Positions 53,148-63,725 of a stretch of 64,000 bases of DNA are shown piece after piece. Origin of the DNA: Pelecanus crispus (taxonomy: Eukaryota; Chordata; Aves; Pelecaniformes; Pelecanidae); assembly GCF_030463565.1 (NCBI RefSeq), contig NC_134653.1, positions 36,517,150 through 36,581,149 of the forward strand, read 5' to 3'. The notes below the pieces were generated by a model. It made no database searches, was not told where the DNA came from, and was given only the letters and a program-made list of their open reading frames with translations. Each line of letters begins with the position of its first letter. The first letter of the stretch is position 1. Position numbers and translations under genes: made by a program.

Positions 53148-55210
53148 ACCAAGCAATGTATAGGCTGAAAAATCATTATCGCTGCTACTTAGTGCTCAGT
53201 TACAGGTACATATTCATGATTCACAGTTGATTCATGAAGATTTATTGATCAAAAAAAGAGGAGGGGTGGCTACATTCATGCTATACATTCTTCACAGTGA
53301 AAAATCTGAGACTTAGAATAACTTCTGCAGTACAGATGTTGTCAGATGCAGAACTGCTGACAAAATATTTATATGAACCTAGTTTTGCTAGATATTATTG
53401 ACAGAACGTTCATTCTAACAAGCATATGGTACCTTTAAAGGTGACATTTCTCCTTCCAAGAAATGCTGGCTTGATTATAATAGGAAATTAAGTCCACAAA
53501 ATACCTCGGCAGGTAACAGGGTGGTGTTTCTACACGGAGTCCTCAGTGTGGATTTACAAAGAAATACCTCACCCTAAAAAAGACCGATCCTGGAGATGGA
53601 GCTAAATTTGCCAAGGCCGTGTCAGGCTGTTCCTCCTGAGGCTGGCTGTACTGTTGCCCACCTGAAGCCTACAGCCAGCCCTACATCCTCTGGGTAAATC
53701 AGGGAATTGCTGAAGAGCTGCTCTTCATCTTATGCAGTCACTGTCCTCGTAGAAATCAGGAAGGAGAAAGCTCGTGCACTTGGGTCTCACCCAGTTAATT
53801 CAACCAAAACAGAGGCGTGCAAGAGAGTCAGGAACACGGAAGCATGTCCCAGTGGGGTGACACCACTGTAACCCACGGGTGGGCCCCACGGCCTCCTCCT
53901 AGCGGGAGCAGCAGGGCAGGGAGTCCTTTCTAGCGGAACGCAGGAAGCTGTCAGATCCTTTCTCAGACGCTCCGTGCTCTTTGATCGCAAATTGCAAACT
54001 TTGTGCATACGCACTAACAGAGGAGAAGCAGCCTGGCTGAGAGCCAAAACCAATGTTGAACCCAGTAATGTATGTTTTATACTGCGGAGCAGTTCAAGAA
54101 CCCCATCGGTTCTCACCGTGCTATCACCCCATCCAATATATGACACAGAGCATCTGCTTGCGCTTTTACGAAGTTGTTTGCTAGCGGTACAAAAAAAGCA
54201 TGACACTCAATCGGTTCTGAAATATATTTTAAAAGAGGATGACAGAGGTCAAACTAAGAAGGGTGTTAAAAAAAGAGTTGGCAGCAGTTATTCGCAGTTT
54301 TTCACCATAAGAGAACTACAGGGCATCCTATGGAATGAAAAGCAGAGACACTGACTCGCAGCAATTGTGCTATTTATAACAGAATGTTGTGACATCCAGA
54401 GGTGTAAGCGGATTAGAGACATACAGGCCCACGGTAGTTATTAAATCTAATGGTTGGGTTGGTGCGTATAGCCTCTGGCCTGGGAAGTCCTTACCTTTTG
54501 AAATTAGAGGGAGATATATGATGAAAGGATCATTCTACGTTTTCCCTGTCTCCTATTTCATTCTTCTAAACGTCAATTATTGACTGTTTTCAATGATGAG
54601 GTGCTGCGCTGTGTAGACTTCTGGTAGAAGTATGACAGTGTAGAAGGGAGTTCATAAGCACTTCATATCCCCTTTCTATTGCCTTTGGGCAGATAAAAGT
54701 GACTTTGGAAGCAGAAAAAAAAAAAATCAAGTCAATAGCAATATCATCAGTAGCAACAGACGGGGTCTATAGATGGTATGAATTACTATAGTTCCCACAA
54801 CTTCCTTGGCTGCAGCAGAGCAATGACATTTTATATCATCTGCAAATCTGGCCTCTCTATTGATACAGGTCAGGTCACAGGGTGGGGAATATCCTTCAGC
54901 CCTTTGTATTAACTAGGCAATTTGGGAAGTATAAGCTGTTCTGTTTCTTTGGTTGCAGGAGTGTTCTTCAGAACAGTAACGCCTCAGTGACAGATCAATT
55001 GCACTCTTACGCATTTGAATTGCTAAAACATATCTCCAATGCAAAACTCCTAGAAAGAGAACGCTTTCATCATCAGCTTCCTGTCTGTGGTTCGATAGCA
55101 TATTTTTCCCCATGGTTCAGTGACTCCAGGAATGGTGATTGCAAGGTCAGAATTTTTTTATGGGGATTTTTTTAATCTATGTTTGAATGCTTCTTGTGGA
55201 GCATTTACTA

Positions 55211-55222
55211 GTCCCGCGGGAC
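55211..55222. promoter_or_regulatory. GTCCCGCGGGAC palindrome (EBF-type motif)
   Basis: A perfect 12-base palindrome containing TCCC-GC-GGGA, which fits the EBF consensus TCCCNNGGGA. It opens a block of relatively high CpG and low simple-sequence content (about 55200-55520) that looks more constrained than its neighbours. There is no coding evidence. Confidence 0.35.
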
Positions 55223-57837
55223 CATAGACGAACAGAGCATGCATTGCTGTGTGGATTGGTACCTGCAAGCGTTACCCAAGTATGTCTTTGTGCTGGGATG
55301 GCAAGACAAGCCTTCCCTCGGGTCTAACGGCCACAATGCAATCATAATCTGTACCGTTGTCAATCGAGTTTTGAATGCGCACGCTCAGGGCCACGTCTCT
55401 CATAAGTCCATGGTGATGCATCTCTGACGTGCACAGAGCTCATCGGCTTTCGAACAGCTTGCAATCTGCTGCAAAGGGTGCTGTGCTCGTCTCAGAAACG
55501 AGCTGACTACCTTCCAGAACAAATTATGTGCAATGTAAATTTTCAAATGCATGTATACTTTGCTTTTCTAGTTTTTCTTTGTGTGACAACTTTGAATTTT
55601 AAATACAAGGTGTCTAAATAAACAATAATAAAAAATGCAGCTCATGTCAGCAGTAAAATGCATAGTAATTTATTAACTTTTCAAGTGTAAGTACAAATTG
55701 ATTTGATGATGGGCCACATAATGAAAAATTATTTGCTGTCTCAACTTGCCTTCCAATTACTGCATTATTTTAAATTAAACTTATTGCAAACAGTTTGAAA
55801 ATTGGGCAATACTTGTTGATAGCCAATAGAAAACTGTAACCCTATGAAAAGTAATATAGGTGCTTCTACAAGTCTTTGAAGAATGTTCTTGATTCCGAAA
55901 TTCTGTTCTTCAAAATCAGGTTGCCATATATTGCTTCACTGGGGTATTTATAAGTACATATTCTTGGCCAAAGAAAACATTGTTTTTACTTAGGGCAACC
56001 TCAATACCTTTAGTTACATATCATTAACTCTTTTGTAATATAAGTCAATGTATTTTGTGAAACCATTCTAAAACCCATTAGTATGTTCCAAAGAGGTGAC
56101 TGTAAATCTCTTTTTTCTAATGCCCTTGATGGCTGGGGCATTGTAAAGACACAGCTAAAGTCTTCACACAGCATAAGCATCCCAGGTCTTTATAGGGACA
56201 AGGTATTTTCAACAGTTAGCAGACTAAAGTAGGGAGATTGTTAAGAGAGAACCTGAAGCTAATTCATTACATTTTTTTAGAAGATGTAACTATTGACGTG
56301 CTTTGTCCCAAATTCACTGAGAATTATTAACTATATAATTTCAGTGTTTACTCCTCGAGCTCCCTTAGTTCACTCGGTAAGCAGACTCCATCTCTGGCAG
56401 AACTCAGTGCATTAGTATTTCAAGAATATCCTTGTTATCACACAGGAAGCTATAAATGCATGATGCACACACTTCAGCAGATCACGGTGCCAATTAATGG
56501 ATTTTCCATGCGTTCAGTAATTACAACTCTCACCTTAGGTCCATTAACGTCACACACACACAAAAATCAAATTGTATCTGCAAAAATAAGATTTAGAGGT
56601 GCACACTACAGTGGTGTACTGACGAAGCAATACCAAAATGCATTATGTTTGGGATTCTTTCCAGAGAGACCATAATATTAAGTTTACTTTGGTGGCAACC
56701 AGCTCCAGAGACATGTGAAGCCTGATGATTCCTTGGTTTCTATCCAGCTTGTTAGCTAGTTGCTCTAATTTGCAATACCATCTTTTATCTATAGCATGAC
56801 CTCATGATCAACTGTGATTAGCAGTAAGAAACAGGCAGTCAAAAGAGCAGTCAAAAATGGAACACCATTGCTAGAAACATTTTCAATTAAGCAAATTCTA
56901 ACAGTTGTTCTTCCTCCCAAAGCCTTTCATGGAGAAACCAAAGGTGTTTGTTTCCTAACTGAATAATAATAATATGCCAAACACCCTCTGAACTCCAACT
57001 TCTATCGAAGTTCTTCTTACAACCCAACTCATTGGGTCCTGAAACAGGCCATAATGTGCATTAGTGTGGCTGTTAAAGAACCATTTCAAATGAATACTGG
57101 ATACCAAAGGAATTACATGCTGTGTAATTGATCTAAAGAACAGATTAGGACTGGTGCTATTTCATTAAATCTTATTAGCTCTGGCTTAAGTACTTAAAAT
57201 TGCAGCTGTTCTATGTCAGATAGATTACACCCCTTGTCACACAGGAAGTGAGGTTTTCATCTGCTAGACCACGGTTTTTAAGAAGGAGCAGGCTGATGAA
57301 AAGAAATGTGAACAGTTTCCAAAAGACTGCAAAGACCTGATACTCAGACATGCCAAGCCCCAAATTATTCATTGAAATGAGATAGATAGTTCAACACTTT
57401 CAGAATATGTATGAAAAACTGTTGTTTGTTTCCATGTTTTGGTCTTAGATCACTTCTATGGAACCAGAGTTTAGCTTTTTGGTTGTGGAACAGTCCTGAA
57501 GAGTTCTCATGCCCCATGGATAAGGACAATATAGATCTTTATGCAATTGCAGTGGAGTCCATTGGGTCCTTCATCACCTTTTTTTAGCTCTTCTTTCTCT
57601 TAGTTGCTTTCCGCCAGAGGTTAGCATGCCTCAGGAACCAGTGAGCCTATAAAGCTAGAGGAAAATTTTGACTGAGCAACAAATGGCTTTAATCAAGCCA
57701 AGAATAAATCCAGCTTGGAAAATAGTTTATAGCTTTCAAGGGAGATACGGCTTTTTTCCCCACAGGACTCAAAACTCATTTTTAGGGACCTTGACATGCT
57801 TACAAAAGTATTTTTTTACTGGTTTGCCTCTGACAGC

Positions 57838-57886
57838 AGAGTACTAGACTTGATGCTCCTTATGACCTTCTATTCTTCTGTCCTAG
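57838..57886 (+). mobile_element. Possible very degraded CR1 3' end
   Basis: The stretch GTACTAGACTTGATGCTCCT followed by TATGACCTTCTATTCTTCTG resembles the CR1 tail (ACTAGATGATC...CCTTCCA...ATTCTATG) at low identity. It is too short and diverged to be sure. Confidence 0.25.
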
Positions 57887-59773
57887 GACCTAGTATTTAA
57901 CTCCATAATCTCCTAAATCAAACAAAACAGCAATTGAATATTCTGATCTGAATTTTGTCTACGAGGCAATATGCCACTATATGAAACAGTTTTCATAATA
58001 TTTGGACTGCTGCACTGTGGGAAACAAGAGTGAAAATTTGAAACAACATTAAGCAGGATTTCAGATTATACTAAGGGGTGAAATACTGACAAGAGACCCA
58101 TAGACTTTGTTTAAAACAGATAATACTCAAGGCTTTTTAAATTATTATTTGGTTTATGAGAGAATATTTAAGACCCTCTCTCTCACATGCAGAGTCACCA
58201 TGTTAATACCACAGCCAAAGCAGTGGTTCAGACAGATAAAGGCTAAAGTAAAAAGAATCCAAAAGATGTATTTTTCAAATATACGAAATTGTTTCAAGTA
58301 AATCTTAAAAAAAATTACAATCGCAGAAAATACCAACTCCACCTCTAAGAGTTATTTGAATTCTTTTATATTATTCTGTAAATCTCAGAGCCATTTAACT
58401 ACCACAAGAATCTGCTTGCTTTCTTGTACTGAAAGTCTGGTTCTTGCAAGCCTTCTGCTGCCTGTGGGCCCCGCACTCGAAGCTTGCCTGGACTGACCAC
58501 TCTCAGACGATGTGGCCGCTTTCAAATGCTTCGCGCTGGGCACTGAAAATGCGCAGTAGCCAAATTCCAAGCACAACCGCTTCACATTCATTACAGCGGT
58601 GCCCTAGTGAAGGGTTGTCATGCTTGCTTCAAATCTTTGCCAGTAAAAGCAGATTTATCTGGGCTTCTCGGCTTCAAAGCTCCTAAACCGCAAATGCGAC
58701 ACTCCTTTTACGACAGTAAATTTAAAACCCGGTATTCCTCCAAATATTCAGCCTTCCTTTTTCATTCTCCCAGGATTTGAAAGGCTTGCTGCCCCATTGC
58801 TAAAGCAAGAATCAAGCATAGATTGGCAATTCAAGACAAGGGGGGAAAAAACCCCCCACCACTAAACCCCCCAAAACCAAGCATGTGGCATATTTGCTTC
58901 TGTTCAGTACAGTAACTTCATAGTCTAATAGCTAGCCATTTAGTAGTCACACTGATAAATAATTACTTTCAACTTCCAGTCGTCTTCATCCAAAATAGTT
59001 AGCACTTATTCATTGGAAAGACTACAAATGGTGTGAATGACTAAAAAGTTCACCTGGTAGAACTGTCTTTCCCTTCTTTTGCCTTTTCGCCTCTCTCGGC
59101 CAAACATGTCACGGAGTAAAACTCCATCAGAGTAAACGAAAGAAGAATACAGCTTTCATACAGTTTCTCCCTTTTCAATTGTATCTGGAGAGAAGATGAA
59201 AAGTCACTTACAAACAGAACTCCTGTGCAAAGTGTTCGACTCCTGCTCCATAGATAGTAGCCATCCTTTTAAATTGCCTAACAGGTTAACATAAGGAGGT
59301 TAAATGCAGGGCAGCTGTTCCCAATCTATATTTAGCCTGAAGCTTCCTACCTGTTTGAGACCTGCAGGAAGGCTTGAATACTGAGCTCGTCCATGATTTT
59401 TTACTGTATTGCTTGCTTTATTAAAAATGCTACTTCTCCCTGCATGTCTTATTACACTGTTCAAGAGGTCGTGTTCAACTAACCATAAACATGGAATTTT
59501 AAGCATTTTTATAGTGAGAATCTCACCCAGAATTATTCTTTTGTATATATTCATGCATAACCTGATCCACATGACATAAATAAAGATCAGCTATTAGCCA
59601 CAAATAAACTCCAGGAGAATTGGCTTTGTATTACATCTTGCACGCTCTGTTTCAAAAATAAAATTGGGGCAAAATATAGTGATATGGTCTCTGGATACCA
59701 ACCAAGAGTTGACAATTTAAAAGTAAATATTTTATTACATATCATGCCCTTGAAAAATTAACTTTGTTTCCAT

Positions 59774-61402
59774 TTTATTTTGTTCAGCATGCCTTAAAAT
59801 AGGAACGGCAAAAGCTCTTCAAGAAACAGATCACCAAGATTCATGGTACTGCAGTGTCTGCATTTACCTATTTTCCTGGCTCAGTAAAACAAAACAAAAC
59901 TTTTTTTTTAAAATTACTATAAAATACTAAGCAGCAAAGTTCACAGATACCATCTCTGTCTCTCCTTCAGTATGACTGAATTGTCTGTAATGAAAAGCTG
60001 TCTGCCATGGACCCACATCTAAAGCCTGCTGACATTGACAGTGGTCATCAGCTTTGACAGCCTTTTGGATATGGCCTTGTCGTTGCTCTGGCTCCCTGTG
60101 CACAGACACTGCATGAACCACTGGATACGTTATTAAATTCAGGTTCACAAAGATGCTGTCAACAGGTCAACTACAGTAAAATATTTATATTTCAGAGTAA
60201 CAGTACTTATGTATGCTGCCTAGTTCGTTCTTGCTCTCATTTGCCCTCTTATCACTAGTTTTTTTGTTTGTTTTTCAAACACTGAGAAGACTTTGTCGGT
60301 TTGTTCAGGAAATTTGTCTAGACAGTGCTCACAAAGCGTATTTGCTCACATTTGACATTTTCACAGGATGGGTAACAAAATGGAAGATTCAAGTTGTTAA
60401 ATTCCACAGATGGCACCTAACTCAGTCAACTTATTTTCAGAAGTAATGAGTATCCAGCTTCCAGGCAGTTTCTGGAACAACGCAACAGTGCACCTGCGTG
60501 TACAGCACTGCAGGATGGGAGCCTTGCACTTACGTACTCAGGGTTGTGGGCCAACTGAGACCACTAGAACTTCATCCATCGACTAGGACATTTACTGCCT
60601 CGAAAGAGTTAAATACGCAACTGCTATATTGTGATGCCTTTACAGTCAAGAAATGTAAAATGTGGCAATATAATGGAGCATGTGGCTGTTTTACCTATTC
60701 AACATTTACCTGTGTCTAACTAGAAGAGGTCTCTAAAATGCTGCTTTTTAGCAGCTTGAAGGTTGAGAACCACCTGTAAACATTTGTGGAACAGTCTCTT
60801 ACCAGAAATAGAGACTCCTAAACAATCAACCTTGGAATTTATCATATATTATATTTCCAGTGTTATTTACAGATCTTGTTTAGTACAATGAACCAGACAT
60901 GCTGAAAAGGTAGGATTTTTTCCAGTCCCCTTTTGTATGAAGTACAATAAAAAAGGCACATGATTATTCACCACAGGAGTTGTGCACCAGTCATTAACTT
61001 AAAGCTAAAAAGCTACCCATCAGAGAACTCTCTTTATGAGGCAGTATTGAGATCTCTCCTTTCAACTCATCATAGAAACACCCGTCTATTAAGTCCTCGA
61101 GGAGAGCTTAAGGAACCCAGTTTTCTGATGCGTTCTGATCTTCACAAGATTTCCAAATCAACAGAAAACTCTTGTTAAGCTTCCCAGGTCATCTACCGGA
61201 GCAAGAAAGAGTCAAACAGGGCATGTATGTGTCTGCTTTTCTTGTTCTTATTCTTCTTTTTTGCGTTTGAATGCCCAACTGTGGAGGACTCTTGAGAGCC
61301 AAGTCCCGTTCAAACTAATTTGCTTTAAGACAAATGCCTTGCAAGATATGGCACACTGAGCAATGGACAACGGCAGGAGAGGCAGCTTCTCAGCCCCAGC
61401 AG
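59774..61402 (-). other. GALNT9: Probable GALNT9 3' UTR with candidate poly(A) signals
   Basis: Going downstream (leftward) from the stop, I found no canonical AATAAA or ATTAAA on the minus strand until AATAAA at 59779-59774; a second follows at 59736-59731. This predicts a UTR of about 1.6 kb if no variant signal is used. Weaker variants occur within the stretch, such as TATAAA-like and GATAAA-like hexamers near 60187 and 60836. There is no other coding evidence here; the open frames, for example on the minus strand at 59927-60148, match nothing I know. The extent is inference from signals only. Confidence 0.45.
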
Positions 61403-61549
61403 TCAATGTCGACCATGTTTTATCCAGTTTCTAATCATCCATTTTTGCCCCGAGCACCTTTGTACAACTAATCTGAGCCCAAAATTTGCATCCTTTGACA
61501 TTTCCACTTCTAGACAACGGCCAGTGTCTCTGCTGATGATTGGGCCATT
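61403..61549 (-). CDS. GALNT9: GALNT9 terminal coding exon with stop codon
   Basis: This exon encodes the last 48 residues of GALNT9 plus a TGA stop at 61405-61403. It begins NGPIISRDTGRCLEVEMSKD and ends RNWIKHGRH. It forms the gamma repeat of the C-terminal ricin-B lectin domain, with the cysteine pair in RCLEV and QRCSG and an intact Q-K-W motif. The minus-strand acceptor is ttttttctcag just before 61549; the phase is 0, matching the preceding exon, so the two join in frame as ...DFTQ then NGPI.... The C-terminal tail (KHGRH) is what separates GALNT9 from GALNT17 and GALNT18, whose C-termini are quite different. The open frame continues upstream into the polypyrimidine tract as runs of F, S and L, which is intron and not protein. 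Confidence 0.94.
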   Translation of the reverse strand, partial: NGPIISRDTGRCLEVEMSKDANFGLRLVVQRCSGQKWMIRNWIKHGRH

Positions 61550-61551
61550 CT

Positions 61552-61598
61552 GAGAAAAAAGAAAAAAGGAAAAAAAAAAAGAAAAAAGAAAAGAAGGA
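61552..61598 (-). promoter_or_regulatory. 47-base polypyrimidine tract of GALNT9 last acceptor
   Basis: The plus strand is pure purine for 47 bases, so the GALNT9 transcript has an unbroken pyrimidine tract, mainly T runs with single C, leading into the CAG acceptor at 61552-61550. This is much longer than the usual 10-20 base tract and should bind U2AF or PTB strongly. Confidence 0.8.
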
Positions 61599-61628
61599 TT
61601 AGAAGAAGGCATAAAAAAGGTGAAAAGA

Positions 61629-62258
61629 CTAGAAGAAAAATAGTGCTAGATCTGTAAATCCCTAGAAAGCACTATAAAATATCTGGAAAGTTCTGTATAT
61701 ATCAAGTGACAGAAAGCCCTATAAAGTGCCAGAAATACCTAGGAGAAGCTAGATAATCCATACAAAGTGCCAAAACAATTCCTTGATAATTCTAGATTTA
61801 GGAATTGCTAGAAAATTCCCCAGAAATCACTAGAAAACTCTCTTAAAAGCACTAGAGAATCCCTACAGGCCCCAAGATACAGGAAATCCCAGAAACTGTC
61901 AGAATGCCTTCAAACATCCTAAAAATTATTTGAAAGCTCTAGATCAAAAATTCCTAGAAAGATGCTGGGAAAATCCTAGAAAGGTTCTAGAAACAAAAAT
62001 TCCTAGACACTCCAAAAAAAAAAAAAAAATTACAAGTTTGTTCTTGACGATCACTACAGAAATTGAGAATATTCCAACAAAGGATATCTAAAAATTCCTA
62101 GAAAGCATAACCCCAAATTCCTTGTAATAATGTAAGAAAATTCCTGGATAGCACATGACCTATGGAAAATGTATCCAACTACTTCTAGAAGGCATAAGGG
62201 GGGATTCCTAGGACAGTCCTCTAAAGATCTCCTTGTTTTTCATTCAGTATCCTCTAGA
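61629..62258. repeat. Degenerate CTAGA-based array inside GALNT9 intron
   Basis: The pentamer CTAGA occurs 16 times in 630 bases, starting at 61629, 61646, 61662, 61749, 61792, 61808, 61830, 61852, 61939, 61954, 61976, 61987, 62003, 62098, 62185 and 62254. Chance would give about one. The best-preserved units read AAATTCCTAGAAAG; others have drifted to TGCTAGAAAATTCC or CACTAGAAAACTC. Spacing is irregular (11-96 bases), and the repeat-rich block ends near the donor and near the acceptor tract. This suggests an old minisatellite that expanded inside the intron and then decayed. An A16 run interrupts it at 62014-62029. I do not recognise the family. Confidence 0.75.
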
Positions 62259-62309
62259 GCAGCATTCCTCTCCAATTATCTCTGCAAGGCTCCCTGAGCT
62301 CTTCCGTAC

Positions 62310-62477
62310 CTGTGTGAAATCCCAGAACCTCTGTGCTGGCCTCAGGACATCTTCGCACTTCTTCAGAGTCGGCGTCCTGCCCTTCCCGTCGTCAACGAGG
62401 CATTTGGAGTCGGGCAGGAAGGCGGTGGAGCCCAGCGGCCCCAGCTGCAGGACGCCTTCCGAGCTGTAGCGGACGAG
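62310..62477 (-). CDS. GALNT9: GALNT9 penultimate coding exon (lectin domain, second repeat)
   Basis: This exon encodes 56 residues, from LVRYSSEGVLQLGPLG to RFWDFTQ, of polypeptide N-acetylgalactosaminyltransferase 9. GALNT9 is a Golgi type II membrane protein of the family that starts mucin-type O-glycosylation; it is mainly neuronal and belongs to the GALNT8/9/17/18 subgroup, whose activity is weak or disputed. The segment covers most of the beta repeat of the ricin-B lectin domain. It contains the CLVDD motif and the paired cysteine in KKCED, and the usual Q-x-W is replaced by RFW. The minus-strand acceptor is ...tttttctccag before 62477 and the donor is CAG|GTACGG after 62310. Both junctions are phase 0 and the length (168) is a multiple of three. 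The match to vertebrate GALNT9 is from memory but close over the whole exon; GALNT17 and GALNT18 differ clearly here. Confidence 0.93.
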
Positions 62478-63370
62478 CTGGAGAAAAAAGGAAAGGGAAG
62501 ACTTGAACCGCAGCCCCAGGGACCCCAGCGACGGGACACAAAGCCGACCTGAGGCTGCCATCCCTCCCGGCTTCTGCCCCAAATCCTGGGGACGAGTCCT
62601 TCGTCCTGCTGCGCGTTGGGACCTTCCCGGTCTGGCACGCACTGCTCAAGGGCAAAGCCTGGGAAACTTGTTTTACCAGCGCAGGGTCTCTTGTAGGAGA
62701 TGACATTCCCTCCTTTCACACCTCTGCTCCCCACCATTCCCTACCCGCTACTTCACTGTAAAAGGGCAATCAAGAAAGTGAAGTAATCAATATGTAAATC
62801 ATACCCACTCGGCAGGAACTGATTTAACAAGGACACAATGTCAATTTGCCGTGCAATTTGTTCCTAAGAGCTCTGTTAGAGGCTATTGATAGCAACAAGT
62901 CTAATTAGTTTTTGTAAATAAATGTTACTGGAAAAAAATCCAACCATGCAACCGGTATCGAAAAATATGAGAGGAAAAAAGAAATCATGAAGGAAACAGC
63001 AGCAAATTTGCTAACATATGCTTCAGGCCCACATAATAAAGAAACACACTCTGATATTTCAGTTTTGTGTCAGGCTTAACTGTTCTGCAATTTAGTGATG
63101 TGGTAAATGCTACTGGCTGTAATTAGAGGCTTCAGGTGGGGGCCATTTATTATTTTAGAGGGGGGGGTTTAAATAAAAAAACTGAAGCAGGCATAGTCAT
63201 TCATGTTAATTTTTACAGGAGTGTAATTTTTTTTTTTTAACCTTCTATTTTAAGCAATGATTTCACTTGCCTCAAGTCATTCACAGTAAAATGGCCCTCA
63301 ATGAAAAAAAAATCCATATGTAGAAGGCGAGGTAAAAAAATTGGTCTCTTGTAGTCTCAGTGTGCCAGAA

Positions 63371-63404
63371 TATTATTACATTATTATATTATTACATTAA
63401 TATT
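63371..63404. repeat. (ATT)n microsatellite
   Basis: An imperfect ATT/ATTAC tract, TATTATTACATTATTATATT and onward, lies inside the GALNT9 intron. Confidence 0.7.
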
Positions 63405-63486
63405 GGACCAAGGGAAAATATTTGAAGACATAAAGAGTATCTGTAGATGGCTCTTGTTGATCAGGCCTAATTGTCGCAATACAAAC

Positions 63487-63725
63487 CCGTGATGGAAGAG
63501 AACTGTTTTGCTGCGGTCGCAGCAGCCTTGCTGTGTAAGCAGAGGGTGGCTGCCCGTTCGCCTTCTCACGCTGCTACGTTTTGGGCCAGAGAGGAGGTGA
63601 CACTGCTCCTTCTCCGAGCCCTACGAGCTCGCCGGGACGGCGCAACCTCCTGCACGGCATGCGTGGGAAGGGACGCAGCCGGCGCGGAGCCCGCAGGCTC
63701 CTTGGGAGAGCAGGCAGCGGACGTA
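63487..63725. other. CpG-rich patch within GALNT9 intron
   Basis: I count about 21 CpG dinucleotides in about 240 bases, against a strongly CpG-poor surround. It has clusters such as GCCGGGACGGCGC and GCCGGCGCGGAGCCCGC. It could be an intragenic CpG island, an alternative promoter or a GC-rich repeat fragment. No TATA box or splice-bounded exon was recognised. Confidence 0.5.

Larger units (their letters stand above)
51961..59773. other. No supported gene downstream of GALNT9
   Basis: It contains the CCAAA tract, an unrecognised two-strand open region (53787-54354), the EBF-type palindrome, a CA run at about 56550-56562 and a doubtful CR1 end at 57.84 kb. An AT-rich block at 55600-55830 is dense in TAAT and CAATTA words and could be a conserved enhancer; this is inference only. 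Confidence 0.5.
61550..62309 (-). other. GALNT9: GALNT9 terminal intron (760 bases)
   Basis: This is the GT-AG intron between the two GALNT9 exons. The donor is GTACGG at 62309-62304 and the acceptor AG is at 61551-61550. It is short and almost wholly occupied by a degenerate CTAGA-based array (described separately), an A16 run at 62014-62029 and the acceptor pyrimidine tract. No open frame in it resembles coding sequence. Confidence 0.9.

Noticed and set aside
61550..61612. Upstream extension of the last GALNT9 frame (F/S/L run with a start codon)
   Set aside because: It is the translated polypyrimidine tract before a clear CAG acceptor and has no counterpart in the protein family.
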